Source: Candidatus Poribacteria bacterium
GTDB lineage: Bacteria; Poribacteria; WGA-4E; WGA-3G
Length of the DNA stretch: 64,000 nt
NCBI GenBank assembly: GCA_022826805.1
Contig: JAJDUH010000058.1
Span: 45,987 to 109,986 of the forward strand
Direction of reading: 5' to 3'
The notes beneath the pieces were generated by a model. That model did not search any database. It was not told where the DNA came from and saw only the letters and a program-made list of their open reading frames with translations. A program made the translations under genes and the position numbers. This document shows positions 18,601-25,859 of the stretch, piece after piece (the first letter of the stretch is position 1; every line of letters starts with the position of its first letter).

Positions 18601-18924
18601 GCGAATAACCCTTCTCAGCTTGGGGAAGGATTGAGATTGATTAAAAAGGAGTATACATTCAAATCAGGTGATGGTAGAGTGGATGTCTTGTTGATGGATA
18701 ATTCTGGAAAACCTGTGCCTGTGGAGGTGAAGCCATATATCTCACCCGAAAGCGATTCTGAAATCTTGCAGGCCTTGAAGTATAAACATCTTGCTGCTAG
18801 TGACTATGATATACTATGTAAGGAGGTCCGCTGCATTCTTGTAGCACCGGAAATTCCTGATGATGTTAAGAAAAAATGCAAGCAATTGGGAATTGAGCCT
18901 TTTATACCAGCGACGGATAAGTGA
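15667..18924 (+). CDS. Hsp90-type (sacsin/NO VEIN-like) ATPase fused to NucS-like nuclease domain
   Basis: A 1085-residue protein, probably a defence factor. Residues about 20-330 are a GHKL ATPase of the sacsin/NO VEIN type: the N-box FELIQNAEDN near residue 45, a G1-like NNEIGFNRNDV, and G2 GEKGIGFKSVF near 118. A long middle region is not recognised. After a low-complexity Ser/Gln/Gly linker (about 880-965), the C-terminal 115 residues match the NucS/EndoMS nuclease fold: NPSQLGEGLRLIKKEY, DGRVDVLLMD and VPVEVK (D...ExK), ending with CILVAPEIPDD. The Shine-Dalgarno AAGGAG supports the start. It is followed by a restriction-methylation gene. Base use looks AT-richer than in the housekeeping genes. 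Confidence 0.85.
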   Translation: MLCEQFEHIHEIRQTYHGDSELSKANQMSMIKTLAEDLNKTNAHFIFELIQNAEDNTYETPLPYISFQLTKTDPTCTKGSDGALIIENNEIGFNRNDVATICAVGQSKKRKKFGDIGEKGIGFKSVFRVTDNPHIFSKGYEFCLPEFDEETGLGYIVPRWLDIPPEGLNPSMTYIVLPLTKSDFGYAKIESMLEDIQPEVILFLSTLKQIRIKTDTGIDFTIFKDNERQPEVTIDVKGNKVGNYNGGDFLVCPKTFDKPANITHKKREGVEDREVSIAFPLDENSTAIEKVFAYLPVQDDTGLPFLINADFILTSSRDDIHEDVPWNRWLMECVADLVVKEFLPLLKERERLNVDFLEALASKLNNLAEDKNNLFYPIFGKVRETLMNEEFLPANDRTYVSASNAKLARGNPIRNLLNHKQLSDLFYSINTTNETKWLSNEITQDLTPELRTYLTLKLDVNEVDPSMFARRLTLLFLSKQCDEWFIKFYRFLFGQPTLWRSQWSILRDKPILRLQDGAHVNPFKEDESPNAYLPIEQNTDISFPIVKIELTQDEKASGFLRELGIPKWDIVDEVISHIVPKYGHDSSTVPLANHKGDFAKIECACETNSRDKRNRLWQALQETPFILIESSDIGNVSYYKPNQIYFPNNELRLYFKGNGTCKFVNLDEYPPSAHGLFKKLGVEDSVRIERKEKDVGGRVIIYKRHGSHKRGLNGFDPDIKIDGLEYALNNPTPEKSAFIWNEIARSNVDCIRGTTETSSHRNYTYSDPPVEERSSGFGCLLIAKKWLPDSDGNMHKPSELTLKELPEGFVRDEQLAYQLRMKKDVVAELAEESGVPIKFIEAFRQNPEKCEEFLRELEAGKKTLEEKEQEIPEQSIQEKNGPYDRTPTDAGSTLLESSPNIDGENNSSTTKENKVPETGNVHTDSVSNESVYTSPQPSVSRPSSQDSSQGNTSRRDSGGHGGGGGGPGKTHEDLKDDLANNPSQLGEGLRLIKKEYTFKSGDGRVDVLLMDNSGKPVPVEVKPYISPESDSEILQALKYKHLAASDYDILCKEVRCILVAPEIPDDVKKKCKQLGIEPFIPATDK

Positions 18925-19069
18925 TATACCAGATGGTGTCAACAAGAGGCACTTCCGTGTAATCCGCGATTCAGACAACCGGAAATGTGATGAGTCGCCG
19001 CTAAAATTGTTCTTTTCACGTGGGTTCGATTTAGAGGTTGAAATCGCTTGAATCGGTTATACTTACAAG

Positions 19070-19093
19070 GCACAAACTAACAGTTTATGCTAC
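19070..19093. repeat. Hairpin repeat, right copy flanking the Hsp90-ATPase/nuclease gene
   Basis: GCACAAACTAACAGTTTATG with CTAC after it, the inverse partner of 15384-15407. The spacer 18925-19205 also holds two copies of an AATCCGCGATTCAGAC-like repeat (about 18961 and 19148-19186). Confidence 0.7.
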
Positions 19094-19205
19094 AAAAGAG
19101 CCGCGTTTTTGTGTCAGACGCGTCATCAATCACGAGTAACCATAATCCTGAAAATCCGCGAATCCTGTAAATTCTGATTCAGACAGGCACTGACAACTCA
19201 AAATT

Positions 19206-22200
19206 ATGCGCCATCTTAATATTAGACCCACACACAAACCCATCAAACAATACTACGCCGAACTGAAAGAATACGAACAACTCGGCGAACAAAACGAAGG
19301 CACCGTCCGCACCGCATTCCAAAGCCTCCTCCAACACTACGCGCGGCAAGCAGACCTCACACTCCTCTGCGAAAAGACACATACTCTCCCCCCTGATAAG
19401 GGGGGTAAGGGGGGTTATAGACGAATCCGACCCGATGGCGAAGTCGTCGATACCTTTAATCTACCATTCGGACACTGGGAAGCAAAAGACACACAAGACG
19501 ACCTCTATGTCGAAGCAGACAAGAAATTCGCCGCAGGCTACCCCTCAAAAAACATCGTCGTCCAATCCCCGACCCACGCACTCCTCTACCAACACGGTCA
19601 GCTCCAACTCGACTTAGACATCTCCGAACCCAGAAACCTCGTCCACGTCCTCCAAACCTTCTTCGCCTATCAGGAAGAGAACATCGCCGCGTGGCACACC
19701 GCTGTCGCTGAATTCAGGGAGACCGTGCCAGAACTCGGCGAAAAATTGACGGCTTTAATCGAAACCGAACGCCAAACCAACACACGATTCCAGGAAGCAT
19801 TTGCCAATTTTCACCAACAGTGCCAAGCGTTAATCAACCCGAACCTCTCCATCGCCGCCGTTGAGGAGATGCTCATCCAACACCTACTCACAGAACGCAT
19901 CTTCCGCACAGTCTTCAACAACGCCGACTTCACGCGCCGCAACATCATCGCCCGCGAAATAGAGAACGTCATCGACGCACTCACCTCTCAAACCTTTGAC
20001 CGCAACGAATTCCTCCGAGGCTTAGACCCGTTCTACGTCGCCATTGAGCAAACCGCCGCCACCATTACCGACTTCTCACAAAAACAGGGGTTCCTCAACA
20101 CCGTCTACGAGCAGTTCTTTCAAGGCTTCTCCGTCAAAGTCGCAGACACGCACGGCATCGTCTACACACCGCAACCCATCGTCGATTTCATGGTCAAAAG
20201 CGGCGAACACATCCTCAACACCGAGTTCAACCGTTCCTTCTCCGATACCGGTGTAAACATCATTGATCCATTCGTCGGCACCGGCAACTTCATCGTCCGC
20301 ATCATGCAGGAACTTGATCCCATCTCCTTAGAGCGCAAATACACCGCTGACCCACCCGAACTCCAGTGTAACGAGGTGATGCTCCTACCCTACTACATCG
20401 CCAGTTTGAACATAGAGCACGAGTTCTACAATACAACCAACCGCTATGTCCCCTACGAAGGATTGTGTCTCGTCGATACCTTCGAGTTAGCAGAGGAAAA
20501 AGAGCAGCTCCAACTCTTCACACCCGACAATACCGCACGCGTCGAAAAGCAGAAAGAATCCGAGATGTTCGTTGTCATCGGCAACCCACCGTACAATGTA
20601 GGACAAGTCAATGCAAACGACAACAACAAAAACCGGAAATATGAGACGATGGACAAGTTGGTTGCAGAGACGTACGCCAAAGATTCTAAAGCAACACTCA
20701 GAAATAAACTCTCTGATCCGTATGTCAAAGCAATTCGATGGGCATCGGACAGGATTGGTGAGGAAGGGGTTGTCGCTTTTGTGACAAATAGCGGCTTTCT
20801 TGAGGGTGTGGCGTTCGATGGCATGCGAAAACATCTTGCAGAAGATTTTGACGCTATCTACATTTTGGATTTGGGTGGAAATGTCCGCAAGAATCCAAAA
20901 CTTTCAGGGACAACACACAATGTATTTGGGATTCAGGTTGGGGTGAGCATTAATTTTTTCGTGAAAAAAACTGGTAACGCAAATTCACAAACGCAAATCT
21001 TCTATGCTTGGGTTGACGAATTTTGGCGAAAAGAGGAAAAGTACCAATATCTTGACTCGAAGCAACATTATCAAAACATTGAATGGAAGGAGATCATTCC
21101 TGATAAGCGAGATACATGGCTCAGCGAGGGGCTTCATCCTGAATTTGAAACCTTTATCCCAATGGGAACTAAGGAAGCGCGGGGAACTCAAGAAGATGCA
21201 GTGGGTGTAATTTTCAAGACTTATGGTCTAGGGGTCAGTACAAACCGTGATGCATGGGTTTACAATTTCAACAGAAGCACACTCTCCGAAAATATGAGTC
21301 GGATAATTGAAACTTACAAGGCAGAAGTCAACCGCTGGATGCAACGGACGAACCGAGATGTTGACCTTGATGATTTTGTGGTTTCTGATGATGGAATAAT
21401 TAAGTGGAGTTCAACTTTAAAACGGAAGTTGCAGAGTGGTCAAACTGCGACATTTACAAATGAAAAAATGCGACACTCCACTTACCGTCCGTTTACAAAA
21501 TTGAACCTCTACTTTGATCGAATAATGAATGATAGAGTGCTTCTGTTTCCTTCTATTTTTCCCGCGCCAGAAACTGAAAAGGAAAATCGGGTGATTTGTG
21601 TTAGTGGTATTAGCAGTAGTAAACCTTTTCAGAGCTTGATGGTAGAACAAATTCCCTCCCTTGATATACTCGAAAAAACGCAATGTTTTCCCTTCTACAT
21701 CTACGACGAGGACGGCACAAACCGTCGCGAAAACATCACCGATTGGGCACTCACTAAATTCCGCACCCACTACCAAGACGACACCATCACCAAGTGGGAC
21801 ATCTTCCACTACAACTACGGACTCTTGCATCACCCGGGCTACCGAGAAAAGTACGAGGCGAACCTCAAACGCGATCTGCCACACATTCCAACCCCCCTCG
21901 CCCCCCTTGACAGGGGGGTTGCAGCGGATTTCTGGGGATTCGCAAAAGCAGGAGAACGCTTAGCAGACCTCCACGTCAACTACGAATCCCAACCTGGATA
22001 CAGCGATCTCCAGTTCATCCAAAACCCGGAGGTCCCACTCGACTGGCACGTCGAGAAAATGAAACTCTCCAAAGACAAAACCCAAATCGTCTACAACACC
22101 TTCCTCACAATCGACAGGGTGCCCCCGGAAGTTTTCGACTACCGCCTCGGTACCCGTTCCGCATTGGAGTGGGTCATAGATCAGTATCGTGTGAAGACAG

Positions 22201-22337
22201 ATAAACGGAGCGGCATTGTCAACAACCCAAACCGCACCGACGATCCCCAATACATCGTCAACCTAATCGGCAAGGTAATCACCGTCAGTTTGAAAACCGT
22301 AGATATTGTAAAGAACCTACCCGAATTAGATCTCTAA
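19206..22337 (+). CDS. Single-chain restriction-methylation enzyme (type IIG-like, related to type ISP)
   Basis: A 1043-residue enzyme expected to methylate adenine and cut DNA with one polypeptide. The N-terminus (to about residue 170) is a PD-(D/E)XK-like domain with VVDTF and GHWEAKDT (D...ExK). A helical connector follows to about 310. The N6-adenine methyltransferase core has VYTPQPIVDFMV, motif I DPFVGTGNF near 360 and motif IV VVIGNPPYN near 460. The C-terminal 400 residues should be target recognition. Type ISP enzymes such as LlaGI carry a helicase between nuclease and methylase; no helicase motifs are seen here. Two G-run palindromic repeats lie in frame (19388 and 21890). No Shine-Dalgarno sequence precedes the ATG. 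Confidence 0.88.
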   Translation: MRHLNIRPTHKPIKQYYAELKEYEQLGEQNEGTVRTAFQSLLQHYARQADLTLLCEKTHTLPPDKGGKGGYRRIRPDGEVVDTFNLPFGHWEAKDTQDDLYVEADKKFAAGYPSKNIVVQSPTHALLYQHGQLQLDLDISEPRNLVHVLQTFFAYQEENIAAWHTAVAEFRETVPELGEKLTALIETERQTNTRFQEAFANFHQQCQALINPNLSIAAVEEMLIQHLLTERIFRTVFNNADFTRRNIIAREIENVIDALTSQTFDRNEFLRGLDPFYVAIEQTAATITDFSQKQGFLNTVYEQFFQGFSVKVADTHGIVYTPQPIVDFMVKSGEHILNTEFNRSFSDTGVNIIDPFVGTGNFIVRIMQELDPISLERKYTADPPELQCNEVMLLPYYIASLNIEHEFYNTTNRYVPYEGLCLVDTFELAEEKEQLQLFTPDNTARVEKQKESEMFVVIGNPPYNVGQVNANDNNKNRKYETMDKLVAETYAKDSKATLRNKLSDPYVKAIRWASDRIGEEGVVAFVTNSGFLEGVAFDGMRKHLAEDFDAIYILDLGGNVRKNPKLSGTTHNVFGIQVGVSINFFVKKTGNANSQTQIFYAWVDEFWRKEEKYQYLDSKQHYQNIEWKEIIPDKRDTWLSEGLHPEFETFIPMGTKEARGTQEDAVGVIFKTYGLGVSTNRDAWVYNFNRSTLSENMSRIIETYKAEVNRWMQRTNRDVDLDDFVVSDDGIIKWSSTLKRKLQSGQTATFTNEKMRHSTYRPFTKLNLYFDRIMNDRVLLFPSIFPAPETEKENRVICVSGISSSKPFQSLMVEQIPSLDILEKTQCFPFYIYDEDGTNRRENITDWALTKFRTHYQDDTITKWDIFHYNYGLLHHPGYREKYEANLKRDLPHIPTPLAPLDRGVAADFWGFAKAGERLADLHVNYESQPGYSDLQFIQNPEVPLDWHVEKMKLSKDKTQIVYNTFLTIDRVPPEVFDYRLGTRSALEWVIDQYRVKTDKRSGIVNNPNRTDDPQYIVNLIGKVITVSLKTVDIVKNLPELDL
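19388..19416 (+). repeat. G-run palindromic repeat inserted in frame in the R-M gene
   Basis: CCCCCCTGATAAGGGGGG followed by TAAGGGGGGTT. It encodes PDKGGKGGY without breaking the frame. The same element lies inverted at 21890-21920 and intergenic at 25070-25098. Confidence 0.8.
21890..21920 (-). repeat. Second in-frame G-run palindromic repeat (inverted)
   Basis: The reverse complement reads AACCCCCCTGTCAAGGGGGG then CGAGGGGGGTT. It matches the copy at 19388 in the opposite orientation and encodes TPLAPLDRGV. Confidence 0.8.
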
Positions 22338-22365
22338 ACTCCTCCATCCCAACCTTACCTCTTTC

Positions 22366-22443
22366 TGTAGGAGCGAGTGTTTTTGCGAATCAACACAGAA
22401 TGCGCGTGTGGCATTCATCGGGGTGTTTCTTCATGCTCGCGAC
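22366..22443. repeat. Composite repeat: GTAGGAGCGAG hairpin with interrupted core
   Basis: GTAGGAGCGAGTGTTTTTGC is separated from GGGGTGTTTC by about 33 bp (GAATCAACACAG... region) and closed by GCTCGCGAC. The intact form is at 57440-57479. The remainder of the 447-bp gene-free stretch 22338-22784 holds a CTGATTCAGACA-type repeat (about 22597), a heptamer tract (22608-22636), a promoter and another core copy. Confidence 0.6.
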
Positions 22444-22641
22444 GCTTCCCTTGAGTCCCAGAGGGACGCTATGTGTATAGAAAAATTTGCCCGAGAAACA
22501 TAAGCCCCAGCGGGGCAACAGGTGTATCAGTATTTTCCTTGTATCGGTAAGGATGCATTGATAATCCTGCAAATCTTCTAATCTTGCAAATCCTGATTCA
22601 GACAAACTCATAACTTATAGCTCACAACACAACAACCATGT

Positions 22642-22670
22642 TTGACTTCCACGCGACGGTGTGGTATACT
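22642..22670 (+). promoter_or_regulatory. Promoter for the second AAA ATPase gene
   Basis: TTGACT (22642-22647), 17 bp, TATACT (22665-22670). It lies inside the extended ORF of the track, which shows that the translation start must be downstream (22785). Confidence 0.7.
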
Positions 22671-22705
22671 ATAGTAGATTTTGCAATTACCGGTCATTAT
22701 GACTT

Positions 22706-22746
22706 GGCGAGGTTAGGGGGAAACACCCCAGCAAAAACACCTCGCC
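22706..22746. repeat. GGCGAGGT...ACCTCGCC hairpin enclosing the 19-bp core
   Basis: GGCGAGGTTAGGGG, then GAAACACCCCAGCAAAAAC (22720-22738), then ACCTCGCC. The inverse arrangement is at 37682-37722. Confidence 0.75.
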
Positions 22747-22784
22747 GACCGAGGGAAAGGCGTTTTTACCAACAGGAAGAAAAA

Positions 22785-23909
22785 ATGCGACGTTTCGGAA
22801 CCCAGGGGCGTGTGTACCCAGACAGACATTATGTTGTCCCTCGTACCGAGGAGATTGCCGATTTCATTCAACGCGTCAAAGAGGGACGCTACATCGTCCT
22901 TTTCGCACCACGACAAACCGGCAAGACCACCTTTTTTCGCTTAGCACTTGAGACGCTCACTACCCAAGATACCACTTACTTCCCAATACAACTGAATTTT
23001 GAGGAATATGAAGAATACGCCGCTGCCGATTTTTATGCCTCCCTCTATAGAGAGATTAAAAAAGAAATTGAAAGAGTTTTTCGGAAACACAGAAAAGTAC
23101 CTGCTGATGCATTAGTGCGCTTCTTGGAAAACACGACGATAACCGATCATGTTTCAATGCATGAGTTCTTTCGGAAATTTGGGGAGCGTCTCGTTTATCA
23201 TCATAATAATTGGCAGCGGGTTATCCTTTTCATTGATACATTTCACGGTATCCCTCTGGCACTTGAGAACAGTTTTTTGGCTTCACTTCGTTCCATCTAC
23301 CTCACTGATAGACCGTATTGCCCTCACAGTGTCTGTTTCGTGAGTGTCAAGAGCATCATCCAACGCGACATGGTCAATGCTGTATCTCCGTTCAATATCC
23401 AGGATGCATTCCATTTACCCAACTTCACATTTGAACAGGTGCGTGAACTTCTCACACAGTACGCTGATGAAGTAGGGCAGGGCTTCGGACCAGAGGTTGT
23501 CGAAGCACTCTACAAACAGACTGTCGGTCAACCGTTCCTTGTTAATCGTCTGGCGGAGATCCTTACTGAGGAGATGGATATTTTGAAAACCGAACTGATT
23601 ACAATGAGACATTTTTCAGGGGCGTACGCGCGGATACTTCAAGAACATAATACCAACTTTGAGCATCTACTTACTCATATCCGCCGAGACCTTCGATTTG
23701 AAGACATTCTAATGAGAATCGTATCTCATTCTATTAGGGGTGTATTCTTCGACCGTCATAATGAATGCATTGATGAACTTACCACTAACGGCGTAACCTC
23801 TAAAGGTAATGATGGAACTTGTCAAATTGCCAATCCGATTTATTTCGATTATATCAGGCAGATATTTGGTACACAGCTTAAAGAAATTGAGCAGGAGTCC
23901 TTATCTTGA
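22785..23909 (+). CDS. AAA ATPase (AAA_35-like) paralog, without nuclease domain and with altered Walker B
   Basis: A 374-residue paralog of the ATPase at 2601. The start MRRFGTQGRVYPDRHYVV aligns with the paralog, and GGAAGAAAAA lies before this ATG; the upstream ATG at 22638 lies ahead of the promoter. Walker A is intact (APRQTGKTTFF). Walker B reads VILFIDTFHGIP where the paralog has IIDEFDGIP, so the catalytic Glu is Thr. The sequence ends where the paralog's nuclease domain would begin. It may bind but not turn over ATP, act as a partner or inhibitor of the full-length form, or be decaying. It closes a defence-like block behind the restriction-methylation gene. Confidence 0.82.
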   Translation: MRRFGTQGRVYPDRHYVVPRTEEIADFIQRVKEGRYIVLFAPRQTGKTTFFRLALETLTTQDTTYFPIQLNFEEYEEYAAADFYASLYREIKKEIERVFRKHRKVPADALVRFLENTTITDHVSMHEFFRKFGERLVYHHNNWQRVILFIDTFHGIPLALENSFLASLRSIYLTDRPYCPHSVCFVSVKSIIQRDMVNAVSPFNIQDAFHLPNFTFEQVRELLTQYADEVGQGFGPEVVEALYKQTVGQPFLVNRLAEILTEEMDILKTELITMRHFSGAYARILQEHNTNFEHLLTHIRRDLRFEDILMRIVSHSIRGVFFDRHNECIDELTTNGVTSKGNDGTCQIANPIYFDYIRQIFGTQLKEIEQESLS

Positions 23910-23987
23910 AAACACCAGTGCGAACTTTGTTGAGAAATCAGTAGAGAACACCTTGCCAACTTACGTTGTACTGTGCGGAGAAACTTT

Positions 23988-24920
23988 ATGAACCAACGCT
24001 TTATATACATCTTCATCGCAATCTTTATTCTTACATCCCAACCCGCAGCAGCGGATAGCTCAGACATCCACGAAAACGCTGGCACCCGTGCCATGACGTT
24101 CCTCAAAATCGGCGTCGGTGCCGAGGCGATGAGCATGGGCGAATCCCAAGTCGCCGTCACCGATGACCTCTACGCATCCTACTGGAATCCCGCAGGTCTC
24201 ACAAGACTCCAAAAGCCGCAAATCGCCCTCATGCATAACGAATGGTTCGCCGGCATCAACCACGAATTTGTCGGCTTCGCAGTACCGCTTGAAGACATCG
24301 GGACCGTCGGCGTGAGTTCAAGTTACCTCTCTTTTGGTGAATTACAGGGGCGTGACCGAGATGGGAATGAAACGACTATCTTCCGTCCCTACGATCTGGC
24401 ACTGATTCTCTCGTATGCCCGCAGCTTCGGAAGCGCGCTCGCCTTCGGCACGAACGCAAAATTCTTGCGTGAACAGATTGCTGACGAAACTGGCAGCGGC
24501 ATCGCCTTCGATTTCGGTGCGCTATATAACTTTGCTAAGACGCCGCTCTCCTTGGGATTTAACGCACAACACCTCGGACCGAGGGTGAAGTTCATTGAGG
24601 AGGCTTTTGGACTACCCGTCACTTTTAGGATCGGTGTCGCCTACAAGCTCTGGAATGATGCACTCACGTTAGCAACGGACATCATTCGTCCGTCTGACAA
24701 CGACATCGCTATCGGTGCCGGTGCAGGCTACACGATCGGCAATATCTTACATCTCCGAACCGGTTATAAGTACAAAATCGGAGGCAACGATTTAGGCGCA
24801 ATCTCTGGACTCACGGGAGGTTTCGGATTAACGCTCCGCCAGTTCCAACTCGACTACGCACTCGTCCCCTTCGGCATCCTCGGATTAACCCACCGCTTCT
24901 CCTTAGTCGCCAATTTTTAG
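23988..24920 (+). CDS. PorV/PorQ-like (UPF0164) outer-membrane protein
   Basis: A 310-residue secreted barrel protein. The signal peptide is FIYIFIAIFILTSQPAAA. The family signature follows: AGTRAMTFLKIGVGAEAMSMG and YASYWNPAGLTRL. The rest alternates in beta strands and ends in FSLVANF with a terminal Phe. The ORF track begins at a GTG at 23973, but the ATG at 23988 has GCGGAG at proper distance. It shares its family with the 6716 gene, which carries an extra internal loop. A role in surface protein handling, as for PorV, is possible but not shown. Confidence 0.85.
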   Translation: MNQRFIYIFIAIFILTSQPAAADSSDIHENAGTRAMTFLKIGVGAEAMSMGESQVAVTDDLYASYWNPAGLTRLQKPQIALMHNEWFAGINHEFVGFAVPLEDIGTVGVSSSYLSFGELQGRDRDGNETTIFRPYDLALILSYARSFGSALAFGTNAKFLREQIADETGSGIAFDFGALYNFAKTPLSLGFNAQHLGPRVKFIEEAFGLPVTFRIGVAYKLWNDALTLATDIIRPSDNDIAIGAGAGYTIGNILHLRTGYKYKIGGNDLGAISGLTGGFGLTLRQFQLDYALVPFGILGLTHRFSLVANF

Positions 24921-24956
24921 AAATCCTTCATTTTCGCCATGGATTCGCTGTAAGAC

Positions 24957-24987
24957 GTAGGTTGGGTTGAACGAAGTGAAACCCAAC
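24957..24987. repeat. GTAGGTTGGGTTGAACGAAG...AACCCAAC hairpin
   Basis: A close copy of the element at 5612. Confidence 0.75.
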
Positions 24988-25069
24988 ATCAACCTGACAA
25001 CAGATGCTCCAAAATCCGCGTCCTCTGCGTAATCCGCGATTCAGATTTTAGGAAGTATATATTGCAAGT

Positions 25070-25098
25070 CTCCCTGATAAGGGGGATTTAGGGGGTTT
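25070..25098 (+). repeat. Intergenic copy of the G-run palindromic repeat
   Basis: TCCCTGATAAGGGGGATTTA then GGGGGTTT, the same family as the two in-frame copies in the R-M gene. Confidence 0.7.
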
Positions 25099-25149
25099 CT
25101 CGGCGGAAATACTGAGCGAAACCCAATGCCTTTCTAACCGCAAAAGGTT

Positions 25150-25836
25150 TTAGGAACAAACCCTAATAAACGCCTCAAATAATTTACGTCTGTGTTCCCG
25201 AAATTCAGGCGTCTCAAGCATCCGTTCAGGATGATACTGCACACCCAACACAAACCGTTTCGACCTATCTTCCATAGCCTCGACAATACCATCTGCCGAC
25301 CGCGCAGTAATCACAAATTCCCCGCCAATTTCACCCACGGCTTGATGATGCGATGAGTTAACTTCGTCTGCCGTTTTACCTACGAGTTCACTGAGTAGAC
25401 TATCGGATTCAATTTGTATATTATGTCGAGCATCCCCTACCTCTATCTTATGTGGTAGTGCCTCTCGTGAATATTCCGATGGTATATCTTGGTACAGGTT
25501 TCCACCCATCGCGACACTCATAATCTGGATACCTCGGCAGATGCCAAAGGTGGGCAGATCGGCTTCCAATGCCTGTTGACATAGCGGTATTTCCAAGCCA
25601 TCGCGATCTTCATCAACAGATTTTAATGTTGGGTGCCATTCTTCACCGAAATTATCTGGGTGAATGTCACCCCCACCTGTGAGTAAAAGCCCATCTAACT
25701 CGGCAAAATTAAAATCTGGTACACCCGGATACACAGGATAAGGGATACCCCCATGATCTCTAACAGCGCGAATGTAGTTATTCGTACAGTCATCTCCAAC
25801 ATCGTGTCCGTATGTAACGCCAATAACAGGTGCCAT
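25150..25836 (-). CDS. Class I glutamine amidotransferase-like hydrolase (peptidase C26 / PuuD-like)
   Basis: A 228-residue member of the gamma-glutamyl hydrolase/PuuD group, which cleaves gamma-glutamyl bonds. The nucleophile elbow is FGICRGIQIMSVAMGGNLYQD (Cys near residue 105). The oxyanion region is LLTGGGDIHP, and the catalytic His-Glu pair is in GVQYHPERM. Typical PuuD features such as the NSxHHQAV-like block (NSSHHQAVGEIG) are present. The ORF track starts at 25887. I use the ATG at 25836, where CAGAGG precedes MAPVIGVTYG, the conserved first strand. It lies just downstream of the LamG-like gene on the same strand. Confidence 0.9.
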   Translation of the reverse strand: MAPVIGVTYGHDVGDDCTNNYIRAVRDHGGIPYPVYPGVPDFNFAELDGLLLTGGGDIHPDNFGEEWHPTLKSVDEDRDGLEIPLCQQALEADLPTFGICRGIQIMSVAMGGNLYQDIPSEYSREALPHKIEVGDARHNIQIESDSLLSELVGKTADEVNSSHHQAVGEIGGEFVITARSADGIVEAMEDRSKRFVLGVQYHPERMLETPEFREHRRKLFEAFIRVCS

Positions 25837-25859
25837 ATATAAATACCTCTGAACAAATG

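Noticed and set aside
22638-22784. N-terminal extension of the second AAA ATPase in the ORF track
   Set aside because: It contains the -35/-10 promoter and the GGCGAGG/core hairpin repeat and does not align with the paralog; the ATG at 22785 has a ribosome site.
23988-24920. Direct assignment of a type IX secretion system
   Set aside because: Only PorV-like proteins are present; no PorU, PorK-N or SprA homologue is in the window.
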